A stretch of 64,000 nucleotides of DNA from an uncultured Bacteroides sp. Its GTDB lineage: Bacteria; Bacteroidota; Bacteroidia; Bacteroidales; Bacteroidaceae. Shown here piece after piece: positions 6,868-16,545 of this stretch. Under the pieces are notes generated by a model. It was not told where the DNA came from and made no database searches. It saw only the letters and a list, made by a program, of their open reading frames with translations. Position numbers and translations under genes: made by a program. Location of the stretch: assembly GCA_902388495.1 (NCBI GenBank), contig CABMPP010000003.1, positions 217,666-281,665 on the forward strand. The letters are read 5' to 3'. Positions within the stretch are counted from its first letter, which is position 1, and the number at the start of each line of letters is the position of its first letter.

Positions 6868-9609
6868 ATGAAACAGACTCTTATACTAATCGCCTTGTTC
6901 TTTTCCGCGTTGCTGCAAGCGCAGGTCAATACTCAATCTATGCAGCTTTCTCAGGAACATCCGCGCTACCTTACCGGTGCCGGAGGAAAAGAGACCACTC
7001 TGAAATTGATCAATGACGAACCGTGGGCTAAAGATGTGTTCGGCAAACTGAAGGCAAAGACCGACGTATATACCCAATTGACGGAAGCACAACCCGAATG
7101 GTTACTTTCGCGCCTTGCCATGTATTGGGAGTCTCATGCAACAGATGTATATGTCAAAGGCGAAACTTTCGACCATGCCGGTGGACAGAAAGCACCTGTT
7201 CCTACCGTACGCTATACAGGCACGCGCGGGACTTTTGCCACACACAGCCGTCCCAAGCTGGAAGATGTTGTGCCTTATGACGATGCCGGAGGCAATGTGA
7301 CATTTTGTAATAGTACCTTGCCCGGAAATCCGATGGAAAGCGTGCATCCTTCCAAGACGGGGCGCAATATCGAGGCTCTGAATCGTGAAATTATCGGCAT
7401 TGCCCGCGATGCTGCTTTTCTCTACTGGCTGACGGATGAAGAGAAGTATGCTAAACTGGCAGCCGGAGTTTTCGATACCTATATGCAAGGCATCTATTAC
7501 CGCAATGTCCCTGTTGACCTGAATCACGGCCATCAACAGACCCTGGTCGGTATGACTTCTTTTGAGGTAATCCATGAAGATATTCTCCATGATATTGTTC
7601 CTCTCTACGATTTCCTTTATAATTATCTGCATGCCAATTATACCGATAAACTCGATATCTATGCCGGAGCTTTCAAGAAGTGGGCCGATAATATCATTGC
7701 GAATGGTGTTCCTCACAATAACTGGAATCTGATGCAGGCGCGCTATATCATGGATATCGGCATGGTTCTGGAAGATAACCATCTCTATGCCGACGGCAAG
7801 GGACGGGAATATTACATCGATTATGTTCTCAACCGTTCCAGCATCCGGCAGTGGAGTCTGAAGAAACTGGCGGATTACGGTTTTGATCCGAATACCGGTA
7901 TTTGGGCTGAATGTCCCGGATATAGCAGTGTCGTATTGAATGATTACGCTAACTTTACCAATCTGTTCGACCGTAACCTGCATTATGATTTGACGAAAGA
8001 GTTGTCCGTTATACCTAAGGCTGTGGCTGCCACTCCGCAGTATTTGTTCCCTAACCGGATGATATGTGGTTTTGGAGATACTCATCCCAGTTATTTGAAC
8101 ACCAATCCCGTGGTGCGCATGATAGAGAATGCCCAGGTCAATGGCAAGAAAGAGCAGGAAGACTATTTCACCGCTTTGCTGAAATGCTTGAATCCGGATG
8201 CAGACAGGGCAGGGGAGAAAAAGAATGTCCGTGTTTCCATCAATGCCTTTTTTGATGACAAGCCTCTGGCGCTGAATCCCGAAATAAAGGCAGGCAAGAT
8301 AGAAGACTATGTATCGCCGTTGTTCTATGCTCCCAATGTATCATGGCTGGTGCAGCGCAACGGTATGCATCCCCGTCATAGCCTGATGATATCCATGAAT
8401 GGCAGTGAAGGAAACCACATGCATGCTAACGGCATTTCTATGGAACTGTATGGCAAAGGTTATGTCCTCGGCCCCGATGCCGGCATCGGACTTTACTTGT
8501 ATAGCGGTCTGGATTATGCCGAATACTATTCTCAATTTCCCAGTCATAACACGGTATGCGTAGATGGCATATCCAGCTATCCGGTCATGAAAAGCAACCA
8601 TGCTTTCCGCCTGAAATCCTGCTTTCCTGCTCCGTCGGCAAAGAAAGGGGAGTTTGCGCCTGTAACATACAGCGAAGTCTACTTCCGCGAACCCGAAAGC
8701 TGTGCCGATCAGACCCGCCTGATGGGAATCGTTACTACCGGACCGGAAACAGGATATTATGTCGATATTTTCCGGAGTCGCAAAACAGAGGAAGGAGACA
8801 AGATGCACGATTATTTCTACCATAACTTGGGGCAGACGCTCTCGCTGACCGGTACGGATGGGGCAGACCTGAACCTGCAATCGACGGAAGAGTTGGCATT
8901 TGCCGGTGCACATCTGTATGCCTACTCTTATATATACGATAAGAAAGTGTCGGAGACGGATAAGGACGTGAAAGCTACTTTCACCATGGCAGCGGAAGAC
9001 GGCGACGATATTTCCATGAATCTTTGGATGAAGGGAGAGCCCGAACGAAAGGTGTTTACAGCTTTATCTCCTATGACAGAGGGGTACAGCCGCACACCGG
9101 GAATGCCTTACGACATCAAAGAACAGCCAACACTCACTTTTGTAGCCCGGCAGGCCGGCGAAGCTTGGAACCGACCGTTTGTTGCTGTTTACGAGCCTTC
9201 TTCGGTCAAAGAACCCGGCGGTATCTCTTCCGTCGTTTTTCCTGAGGTGGAATGTACGGAGCAAGGTAGCCATGTCGGCATCAGAATTACTCAAAAGAAC
9301 GGGCGTACCGATCAGATTCTGTCATCCGATCATCCCGCCCATCTTTGTGTTATGGGGAAGATGAGTGCTTCGGCCGCTTATGCTCTTTGGGGAAGCAACC
9401 GGCAGAGTGGAAACACGTTGTTTTTAGGAAACGGCACTTTGCTGCAAACACCCGGAGCCACTATAAAATCGGAAACTCCGGTCAATGTACTCTTGGAAGA
9501 AAATGCCGACGGATGGTACTGTACCTCTTCCGGCAACTGTTCAGTTTTGCTGAAAGGTAAGGAGTACAAAATCCAGGCGGCGGGGAGAATGAAAATACAG
9601 ATTCAATAA
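6868..9609 (+). CDS. Heparinase II/III-type polysaccharide lyase (PUL A)
   Basis: A 913-residue secreted protein with a signal peptide (LILIALFFSALLQAQ). It has the two-part build of heparinase II/III lyases. The first part is an N-terminal alpha/alpha-toroid (~25-400) containing NNWNLMQARY (~284-293) and AECPGYSS (~347-354). The second is a C-terminal beta-sandwich opened by GNHMHANGISMELYGKGYVL (~515-534) and SHNTVCVDG (~559-567), where the conserved His residues lie. Such enzymes cleave uronic-acid-containing chains by beta-elimination. The layout recalls PL33/PL15-type lyases, but I cannot fix the family or the substrate. It opens PUL A 92 bp upstream of the regulator gene, which has its own promoter. 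Confidence 0.82.
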   Translation: MKQTLILIALFFSALLQAQVNTQSMQLSQEHPRYLTGAGGKETTLKLINDEPWAKDVFGKLKAKTDVYTQLTEAQPEWLLSRLAMYWESHATDVYVKGETFDHAGGQKAPVPTVRYTGTRGTFATHSRPKLEDVVPYDDAGGNVTFCNSTLPGNPMESVHPSKTGRNIEALNREIIGIARDAAFLYWLTDEEKYAKLAAGVFDTYMQGIYYRNVPVDLNHGHQQTLVGMTSFEVIHEDILHDIVPLYDFLYNYLHANYTDKLDIYAGAFKKWADNIIANGVPHNNWNLMQARYIMDIGMVLEDNHLYADGKGREYYIDYVLNRSSIRQWSLKKLADYGFDPNTGIWAECPGYSSVVLNDYANFTNLFDRNLHYDLTKELSVIPKAVAATPQYLFPNRMICGFGDTHPSYLNTNPVVRMIENAQVNGKKEQEDYFTALLKCLNPDADRAGEKKNVRVSINAFFDDKPLALNPEIKAGKIEDYVSPLFYAPNVSWLVQRNGMHPRHSLMISMNGSEGNHMHANGISMELYGKGYVLGPDAGIGLYLYSGLDYAEYYSQFPSHNTVCVDGISSYPVMKSNHAFRLKSCFPAPSAKKGEFAPVTYSEVYFREPESCADQTRLMGIVTTGPETGYYVDIFRSRKTEEGDKMHDYFYHNLGQTLSLTGTDGADLNLQSTEELAFAGAHLYAYSYIYDKKVSETDKDVKATFTMAAEDGDDISMNLWMKGEPERKVFTALSPMTEGYSRTPGMPYDIKEQPTLTFVARQAGEAWNRPFVAVYEPSSVKEPGGISSVVFPEVECTEQGSHVGIRITQKNGRTDQILSSDHPAHLCVMGKMSASAAYALWGSNRQSGNTLFLGNGTLLQTPGATIKSETPVNVLLEENADGWYCTSSGNCSVLLKGKEYKIQAAGRMKIQIQ

Positions 9610-9665
9610 GTTAATGTATTTTCGCTTTTTTCTTTATAGGCTGAGAGTGCAACGGGATTTTTCAT

Positions 9666-9673
9666 TATATTTG
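9666..9673 (+). promoter_or_regulatory. -7 element of the PUL A regulator gene
   Basis: TATATTTG, with an expected start near 9680 and an ~24-nt leader to the ATG at 9704. It supports the downstream ATG over an in-frame start at 9614. Confidence 0.6.
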
Positions 9674-9703
9674 TTGCGTTTGATTAATGGTAACACAGAT
9701 TTA

Positions 9704-12496
9704 ATGAAAGACATATTGAGATACATACTGACTTGTTCCTTATTATTGATTAGCCTTTTTGCATATCCGCATTCGTATGCATTCCGGGGAGTATCTGTAT
9801 CCGAAGGACTTTCCGATTTATTGGTCAATGCAATTTATAAGGATACAGAAGGGTATGTATGGTTGGGCACCGGCAGTTCACTCGAACGTTTTGACGGGGT
9901 TCACTTCAAACATTATCCTATAATAGGTGCCAATGAAAAACTGAAAAGGATCAATGCTATCACCGAAATGGCTGATAACCAGATTTGGCTGGGAAATGGC
10001 ATGGGGCTTTGGCGTCTGAATAAAGAGACGGATATATTGGAAAGCATCGTTCCCGAAAAGATAGATTGTCCGGTACATTCACTTCTGGCAGAAGATGGTA
10101 TACTGTATATCGGTACTGAAAAAGGGTTGTTCCTTTATAAGGACGGTAAGTTGGACCAGGTTTTGTTGGATAAGAACACCTTCTCTGCAGCCAATACTAT
10201 TACTGATATTTGTAAAGGAGCAGAAGACATTCTTTGGCTGGCTACCGAAAGCGGACTTTATTCTTTGCAATTGTCTGACAGAAAAGTGGCCGGATATCAT
10301 AACATAATGAGTGATAAGCATGTATGTGCCTTCAATCACATAGCTCGGATTGGTGAAATGCTTTATTTGGGAACGATGGATCAAGGCATTATAGCTTTCG
10401 ATACCCGTATCGGCAAGTTCGGTCATTTTGTAGATGTGGGATGTAATGTCATTTCCTCTTTGTCCAGTGATGGAAAGAATATATTGTATGTAGGTACGGA
10501 TGGCAATGGTGTTCATTTCATTGATACCGGTCAGAAACAGATTATCCGTTCTTTGCGGCACGAGTCGGGAAACGACGGAAGCCTGCGTTCCAATTCTGTC
10601 TATTCGTTGCTGGTCGATCGTGACGGGGTTATTTGGGTGGGTTTTTATCAGTTTGGGCTTGACTATACGCTATATCAGACTGATTTGTTTTCCACTTATA
10701 CTTTTCCTCCTTATTTCGATTCGAAAGATATGCCTATCCGTGCCGTCTCTATCCGTGCACACGAGAAGTTGATCGGTTCCCGTGACGGCTTGTTCTATAT
10801 TGACGAACAGCGGAAGCGCTTCAGAAGCTTTAAAGTGCCCCAGATGCGTTCCAGCATGATATTTTGCATATTATACCATCAAGGGGAGTATTACGTGGGG
10901 ACTTATGGAGGTGGAATGTATGTCTTGAATCCCGAAACTTTGACTCTTCGTGATTTTGAGCCGGAGGAGTCTATGCCTTTTCAGAAAGGACATATCTTCT
11001 GCATCAAGCAGGATGCTGATAATCAGTTGTGGATAGGAACTTCTCAGGGCATTTACTGCTATAAAGACGGCAAACAATCAGCTCATTATACCAGTGCCAA
11101 TTCCAAGCTTCCCGAGGGGAACGTGTACGAGATTTATTTCGATTCAGCAGGTAAAGGATGGGTGTGTACGGAAAATGGAATGTGCATTTGGGACCCCTCT
11201 TCTGCCAAGTTGAGGACGGATATTTTTCCGGAAGGCTTTATTCAGAAAGAGAAGATCAGAGTTGTTTATGAAGACAGTAAGCACAATCTTTATTTCTTTC
11301 CGGATAAAGGTCCCTTGTTTATGTCCGATTTGTCTATGAATAGTTTCCGACAACTGCAACCCGGTACCCCTTTAGAGGGAAGGGACGGGCTTTTCATTGT
11401 TGAGGACAATGATCAGTGGCTGTGGTTGGGTACCAGCAATGGTTTGTTCGGTTATGATAAAGAACATAATTTTGTTCCTTATAATTTTGTGGACGGTATT
11501 CCCAGTCCGATTTTTACTCTTTGCCTGCCTATATGCGACGAAGAGGGGAATCTTTGGTTTGGCAATACCAAAGGATTGCTGTATCTGGATGTTGCCCGCA
11601 TGGAGTCCAAGAAGCAGAACCCTTATCCGGTCATGGTTACGGATGTATATATCAATGGCCGTCCTTCCCGGCATCCGGTTCTCCGTGAAAAGGATGGAAA
11701 GTCGGAAATTTCGTTGGAATCTTCTCAGAAGAATATCACTTTCAGCTTTTCTGACTTCTCGTATACCTCTCCGGGATTTATGTCATACGAGTATAAGTTG
11801 GAAGGGGAAGATGAAAGCTGGATTGCGATGACGGGCAGTTCGGATGTTACTTATTATAATCTGCCTTCGGGCAGCTATGTGTTCAAGGTGCGGCGTATGG
11901 GGCAACCGGATTCTGAAAGTCGGTTGGCGGTGAAGATAGCATCTTCTTTCAGTGTATGGGCTGCTTTGGGAGTAATCGTTGTATTGCTGCTGGGAGGTGG
12001 AGCAGGCTATTATATATGGCGCTCGAAAAAAGGTACAGGGCAGCCGGTTCCGGCAGTGGAGGCTACAGTATCTGAAACTGCACTTCCTGAAATAAAGCCG
12101 GTGCCGGAAGACAAATACAAAACAAATAAAGTCAGTCCCGAAGAGTGCAAGCGTTTGACCGAGAAGCTCGAGAATATGATGCATCGCGACAAGCCATATA
12201 CTAATCCCGATTTAAAGATTGCAGATCTGGCTGCTGTTATGGGCACTTCTGCCCATACACTTTCTTACTTGTTCAATCAGCATCTCAACCGTAATTATTA
12301 TGATTACATCAATGATTATCGTATTTCCGAGTTCAAGCAGTTGGTGAACAAAGACGAATATACCAAATATACATTAAGCGCTTTGGCCGAGCTATGCGGC
12401 TTCAGTTCGCGTGCTTCCTTCTTCCGTTACTTCAAGAAAGCTACGGGGATTACTCCCAATGAGTATATCCGTAGTATCGGAAAGGACAATGAGTAA
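9704..12496 (+). CDS. Membrane-spanning one-component regulator: beta-propeller, Y_Y_Y, AraC (no kinase)
   Basis: A 930-residue regulator beginning at ATG 9704 with a signal anchor (ILTCSLLLISLFAYP). About 14 reg_prop repeats follow (for example GYVWLGTGSSLERFDG, NQLWIGTSQGIYCYKDG, GNLWFGNTKGLLYLD), enough for two seven-bladed propellers. Next come a Y_Y_Y domain (~FSFSDFSYTSPGFMSYEYKL), one membrane span (~748-772), a ~40-residue linker and a C-terminal AraC DNA-binding domain (~815-930, with CGFSSRASFFRYFKK). It resembles a hybrid two-component system (HTCS) sensor but contains no H-box, ATPase or receiver motif, so signal must pass directly from periplasm to DNA. It lies immediately upstream of the ECF-SusC-SusD operon and probably activates it. 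Closely similar in plan to the protein at 52832-55645. Confidence 0.88.
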   Translation: MKDILRYILTCSLLLISLFAYPHSYAFRGVSVSEGLSDLLVNAIYKDTEGYVWLGTGSSLERFDGVHFKHYPIIGANEKLKRINAITEMADNQIWLGNGMGLWRLNKETDILESIVPEKIDCPVHSLLAEDGILYIGTEKGLFLYKDGKLDQVLLDKNTFSAANTITDICKGAEDILWLATESGLYSLQLSDRKVAGYHNIMSDKHVCAFNHIARIGEMLYLGTMDQGIIAFDTRIGKFGHFVDVGCNVISSLSSDGKNILYVGTDGNGVHFIDTGQKQIIRSLRHESGNDGSLRSNSVYSLLVDRDGVIWVGFYQFGLDYTLYQTDLFSTYTFPPYFDSKDMPIRAVSIRAHEKLIGSRDGLFYIDEQRKRFRSFKVPQMRSSMIFCILYHQGEYYVGTYGGGMYVLNPETLTLRDFEPEESMPFQKGHIFCIKQDADNQLWIGTSQGIYCYKDGKQSAHYTSANSKLPEGNVYEIYFDSAGKGWVCTENGMCIWDPSSAKLRTDIFPEGFIQKEKIRVVYEDSKHNLYFFPDKGPLFMSDLSMNSFRQLQPGTPLEGRDGLFIVEDNDQWLWLGTSNGLFGYDKEHNFVPYNFVDGIPSPIFTLCLPICDEEGNLWFGNTKGLLYLDVARMESKKQNPYPVMVTDVYINGRPSRHPVLREKDGKSEISLESSQKNITFSFSDFSYTSPGFMSYEYKLEGEDESWIAMTGSSDVTYYNLPSGSYVFKVRRMGQPDSESRLAVKIASSFSVWAALGVIVVLLLGGGAGYYIWRSKKGTGQPVPAVEATVSETALPEIKPVPEDKYKTNKVSPEECKRLTEKLENMMHRDKPYTNPDLKIADLAAVMGTSAHTLSYLFNQHLNRNYYDYINDYRISEFKQLVNKDEYTKYTLSALAELCGFSSRASFFRYFKKATGITPNEYIRSIGKDNE

Positions 12497-12514
12497 GTCC
12501 TATTTCTTGCTGTA

Positions 12515-12579
12515 GAGTCTCAAATTATTAATTGATACTGAGAGTCCCAAATTATTAAGTCGCTATTTATTAGTGACTT
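12515..12579 (+). repeat. Direct repeats and hairpin upstream of the ECF operon (putative regulator site)
   Basis: A 17-bp sequence occurs at 12515-12531 and 12542-12558 with one mismatch, 27 bp apart. It is followed by an imperfect hairpin (12557-12565 with 12571-12579). GTCGCTA recurs at 12559 and 12621. Direct repeats are the usual form of AraC-domain sites, and the regulator gene lies immediately upstream. Binding is inferred. Confidence 0.5.
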
Positions 12580-12655
12580 ATTCTGCTTTTGGTCTAAACT
12601 AATGAAATGAGATTTGTTCTGTCGCTAAAAGAAATGTTTTATCATTTTTACCTTT

Positions 12656-12663
12656 TATATTTG
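12656..12663 (+). promoter_or_regulatory. -7 element of the ECF-SusC-SusD operon
   Basis: TATATTTG, the housekeeping Bacteroidetes form, with a predicted ~36-nt leader to the ATG at 12706. The sigma-factor gene therefore seems to be read from a housekeeping-type promoter. Confidence 0.55.
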
Positions 12664-12705
12664 CCATCGTTAAGCAATGTAAAACATTAACCAAGGTCTG
12701 AAAAC

Positions 12706-13221
12706 ATGAAAGACATAACGATGACATCCGCCCAATTAGTAGCTGACTCTTATGTGAACTATTACCGCTCTGTTTATTACTATATATGTTATAGAATAAA
12801 CAGCAAAGAGGATGCAGAAGACTTATCCCAGGACGTATTCCTCCGCTTGATGGATTACAAGCAAATGCTTCATCCGGACACCGTGAAATGTTTTATTTTC
12901 ACCATTGCCCGTAATCTGGTGACTGATTATTTGCGTCGCCATTATAAAAAACAGGAAATCACCTCTTACGTATACGATCATTCCGTAACTTATACTACCG
13001 AAATGGAAAGTGGAGTTATGGCGAAAGATTTGTCAATGTTGGAGCATCGCAGGTTAAGCCTTCTTCCGCCTCAGCGCAGAAAAGTATATATAATGAGTCG
13101 TTTTGAGGATAAATCTGTGGCTGATATTTCCGCTGAACTGCAACTTTCTTCCCGTACAGTCGAAAACCATTTATTTGCCGGACGTAAAGAGATACGTGAG
13201 TTTATAAAACAATGTATATAG
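12706..13221 (+). CDS. ECF-type RNA polymerase sigma factor without an anti-sigma gene (PUL A)
   Basis: A 171-residue sigma-70 family factor of the extracytoplasmic-function class. Region 2 is recognisable as SKEDAEDLSQDVFLRLMDY followed by CFIFTIARNLVTDYLRR. Region 4 is LLPPQRRKVYIMSRFEDKS and ISAELQLSSRTVENHLFAGR, the helix-turn-helix that reads the -35. In Bacteroides PULs such factors are usually followed by a FecR-type anti-sigma gene. Here the SusC gene follows directly after 36 bp and no FecR-like gene is present. Control by the upstream propeller-AraC regulator at the level of transcription is the likely alternative. An internal ATG at 12721 is also possible. Confidence 0.9.
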   Translation: MKDITMTSAQLVADSYVNYYRSVYYYICYRINSKEDAEDLSQDVFLRLMDYKQMLHPDTVKCFIFTIARNLVTDYLRRHYKKQEITSYVYDHSVTYTTEMESGVMAKDLSMLEHRRLSLLPPQRRKVYIMSRFEDKSVADISAELQLSSRTVENHLFAGRKEIREFIKQCI

Positions 13222-13257
13222 TTAGATCAATATAATGTTAATTTTAAATTTGTAATT

Positions 13258-16200
13258 ATGGAGAATGATTTATCAAAGTTCCCGCTAAAGAGAATTCTTT
13301 TCTCTACGGTGATGGCTTCCGCTCTTCTGGCAGGTAGCCCGCATACTGTTTTGGCAGATGTGAACGAGGTACGGACAACCATGCAGGTTGGTACGGTGAA
13401 AGGACAAATTGTGGATGCCAATGGCGAACCGGTGATTGGTGCCAGTGTGCAGGTGAAAGGTGCCGGTACTGGAGTAATTTCGGATATAGATGGTAATTTC
13501 GCAGTAGCTGCATCATCTAATGCTACATTGATTATCTCTTATGTGGGATATAAAACACAGGAAGTCAAGTTGCAGGGGAAGAATTCCATTAAGGTGGTGT
13601 TGCAGGAAGATGCCGAATTGCTGGATGAAGTAGTAGTTGTAGGTTACGGTACACAGAAAAAAGCAACCCTGTCCGGTTCTGTATCTCAGGTAAGAGGTGA
13701 CGAAGTGTTGAAAGGGAAAGCCACGACTTCGGTTGCAGCGGCTTTGCAAGGAACTATTCCCGGACTTACCATTACGCGTACTTCTTCACGACCGGGTAAT
13801 GAAAATACTTCTATTTCCCTCCGTGGTGGTATGTCGGTCAATAAGGATGCCAATCCATTGGTCTTGATTGACGGAGTGGAGGCTTATACGTGGGAACTTT
13901 CTCAAATGAATCCCAGTGACATCGAGAGTATATCTGTTTTGAAGGATGCTTCAGCAGCCATTTATGGTAATAAGGCTGGTGCCGGTGTAATATTGGTAAC
14001 AACCAAACGTGCTAAGGAAGGTAAAGTAACTGTGACATACAACGGCAATGTACATGCCAATATTCCAGGAAAACGCTTTCCAGTAGCCGATGGTACTACT
14101 TGGGCAAACATGTTTATTCATGCTACTGAGAATGACGCACTGGCTCGTGAAGATAAAACTCCCCAATGGTGGATGTGGTCGGAAAAAGCTTGGAGGACTG
14201 TAGCTAAGGGTGATATTTATGAAGGCGTTGAAGGTGGGATGTGGAGACATCTTGATCCTTCGGTAGATGTGTTTGATGCGATTTACGGAACTACCTGGGG
14301 GCAGAACCACAATGTAACAATAAGTGGTGGTAATGATAAGCTGAAGGCTGTTACTTCATTGGGTTATTCCAAAGACCGTTCTTTGGAGAAGGTTGTGTTT
14401 GACGGACAGAAAAAATACAACCTCCGTTCCAACATCGATTACCAGCTTGGCAAGTACATAAAGACCGAATTCAATTTATCTTATGATAAACGGATAGTTA
14501 GTACTCCCACACAAGGTATCGGACAAGGTGTGCAGGACTTTTATCTTTTTCCGTTGTACAATGAGTTCGGACAATTTTACGATACTTTCTCCGGTGAACG
14601 TAATGTCCTTTCTCAACTGACGGAGGGAGGGCGTACTAATGATACAGAAGAAGTCCTCCGTTTGGGTGGCAAACTCACAATCGATTTGAGTAAACTCACA
14701 AAGGGACTTTCTTTCAGTACGAATGCCAACTTTCGTATCCGTAAGCATTTGAAAATAGAACGCCAGACAAGAGTTACGAACTATGACTGGGCGGGTGAGA
14801 AAGAGAGTGAGACAGGACTACCGGTAAGTGGCGCTACATCAGGTTCTATTTTTAAGCAAACTGCCGATAAGGACTGCTGGGTAAAGAATACCTATGAAGA
14901 TACCTTCTATCAGACTTATGGTGGCTTTCTTAATTACAGCCGCTTGTTCGGAGATCATAATGTAGCAGCGATGTTCGGTATGACGGCTGAAAAGACTGAA
15001 TATAAGAAATTGTATAGTTTCCGTAAAAATATGCCGAACGATGAGCTGGATGATATCAACACCGGTGATGTGGCTACTTCAGAGGCTACAGGAGGTAGCA
15101 ATCATAATGGTACGGTTTCCTATATCGGACGTCTGAACTATGACTACAAAGGCATTTATCTGTTGGAAGGTCTTTTCCGTCGTGACGGTTCTTCCAAGTT
15201 TTATAAGGATAATCGTTGGGCAAACTTCCTTGGTGTATCCGGTGGCATCCGCCTTTCCGAATATGCTTTTCTGAAAGATAAGGGTATTTTTGACAATTTG
15301 AAGATCCGTGCTTCTTATGGTGAAGCCGGTTCGCAGACCGGTATCGGAGACTATGATTATATTTCTACCATAAAACAAGGGAATACAATCCTGGGATATA
15401 ATGGTCAGAAAGTGAGTACGGCATGGGTTGACGGAATGTCTTCAAAGAATCGTACTTGGGAACGCGTCAGTACTCTGAACTTTGGTTTAGACTTTGCTGT
15501 GTTGGATAACCGTTTGTCCGGTACATTTGAGTACTATGTACGAAAAAACAATGATATGTTGATCTCGGTTACATATCCTGCAACACTTGGCGCATCTGCT
15601 CCAAAGACGAACGATGGTGGTTTCCGTGCTAATGGTTGGGAATTGAACTTGCAGTGGCAGGACAGAATAGGTAAAGATTTCCAATATAATGTAGGCTTTT
15701 CCTTGGCTGATGCCAGAACTAAAGTAACCAATTATAATGGTGCGGCTGTGCATGGCGTTGGGGTCAACAATAAGGTTGGAGGTAGCGCATGGCAGGAAGG
15801 AAAGCCGCTGAACGCTATCTATGTATATAAAACGAATGGATATTTGCAGAATGATGCCGAAGTAAAGGCTTATTATAAAGAGATTACTCAAAAAGAAGGA
15901 GGTATTCATCCGGTAGAAGGCTCTGAAAACCAACTGATACCAGGATGTGTACGTCGTGTTGACGTCAACCAGGATGGTAGAATCACTACAGATGACCTTG
16001 TGTATTATGGTGATGCCAATCCTCATTATGAATTTGGTATTAATTTGGGAGCCAAATATAAAGGCTTTGACTTCTCTATGTTCTTGCAGGGAGTAGGCCA
16101 GATGTATGTATTGCGCGAAGGTTGGTTGGGAAGTCCATTCAATGCTATTTATACGAATCAGAATGTAACTTTCTGGGGAAATACATGGACACCGGAAAAC

Positions 16201-16521
16201 ACAAATGCACGTTATCCTATTATGTGCGGATGGAAAGGTGGAGCCAGAAATACCTGGAATTACAAAGACTATAACGATATTAACGTTGTAAATAGTTGGT
16301 ATGTACGTGCCAAGAATATTTGCCTGGGTTATACTCTTCCCAAGTCTTTGCTTTCAAAAGTTGGTGTAGAAAATCTTCGTGTGTATGTTTCAGCCGACAA
16401 CGTGTTTGAATTCTCTAATGTAAAAGATGGGTTTGACCCTGAAAGCAAGGCTGCTACCAATTCCGGTAATATGGATGTATTTGCACGTACACTCTCATTT
16501 GGTATTGACTTGACATTCTAA
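13258..16521 (+). CDS. SusC-like TonB-dependent outer-membrane transporter (PUL A)
   Basis: A 1087-residue outer-membrane importer. After the signal peptide comes a CarboxypepD_reg-like beta-sandwich (VKGQIVDANGEPVIGASVQV, ~48-125), then the TonB-box/plug transition LLDEVVVVGYGTQKKATLSG, the plug (VLIDGVEAYTWELSQMNPSD; SISVLKDASAAIYGNKAGAG) and a ~22-strand barrel ending in SFGIDLTF with a terminal Phe. There is no STN domain at the N-terminus, although SusC proteins in sigma/anti-sigma circuits normally carry one. It should import oligosaccharides generated at the surface by the PUL A enzymes, in complex with the SusD encoded 24 bp downstream. Confidence 0.95.
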   Translation: MENDLSKFPLKRILFSTVMASALLAGSPHTVLADVNEVRTTMQVGTVKGQIVDANGEPVIGASVQVKGAGTGVISDIDGNFAVAASSNATLIISYVGYKTQEVKLQGKNSIKVVLQEDAELLDEVVVVGYGTQKKATLSGSVSQVRGDEVLKGKATTSVAAALQGTIPGLTITRTSSRPGNENTSISLRGGMSVNKDANPLVLIDGVEAYTWELSQMNPSDIESISVLKDASAAIYGNKAGAGVILVTTKRAKEGKVTVTYNGNVHANIPGKRFPVADGTTWANMFIHATENDALAREDKTPQWWMWSEKAWRTVAKGDIYEGVEGGMWRHLDPSVDVFDAIYGTTWGQNHNVTISGGNDKLKAVTSLGYSKDRSLEKVVFDGQKKYNLRSNIDYQLGKYIKTEFNLSYDKRIVSTPTQGIGQGVQDFYLFPLYNEFGQFYDTFSGERNVLSQLTEGGRTNDTEEVLRLGGKLTIDLSKLTKGLSFSTNANFRIRKHLKIERQTRVTNYDWAGEKESETGLPVSGATSGSIFKQTADKDCWVKNTYEDTFYQTYGGFLNYSRLFGDHNVAAMFGMTAEKTEYKKLYSFRKNMPNDELDDINTGDVATSEATGGSNHNGTVSYIGRLNYDYKGIYLLEGLFRRDGSSKFYKDNRWANFLGVSGGIRLSEYAFLKDKGIFDNLKIRASYGEAGSQTGIGDYDYISTIKQGNTILGYNGQKVSTAWVDGMSSKNRTWERVSTLNFGLDFAVLDNRLSGTFEYYVRKNNDMLISVTYPATLGASAPKTNDGGFRANGWELNLQWQDRIGKDFQYNVGFSLADARTKVTNYNGAAVHGVGVNNKVGGSAWQEGKPLNAIYVYKTNGYLQNDAEVKAYYKEITQKEGGIHPVEGSENQLIPGCVRRVDVNQDGRITTDDLVYYGDANPHYEFGINLGAKYKGFDFSMFLQGVGQMYVLREGWLGSPFNAIYTNQNVTFWGNTWTPENTNARYPIMCGWKGGARNTWNYKDYNDINVVNSWYVRAKNICLGYTLPKSLLSKVGVENLRVYVSADNVFEFSNVKDGFDPESKAATNSGNMDVFARTLSFGIDLTF

Positions 16522-16545
16522 CTAATTATCAAAAAAAGAACAATT

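Noticed and set aside
7102..8085. A 327-codon minus-strand open frame opposite the heparinase-type lyase
   Set aside because: Fully antisense to a strong enzyme gene, with Ile/Arg-rich low-information translation and no promoter-like start.
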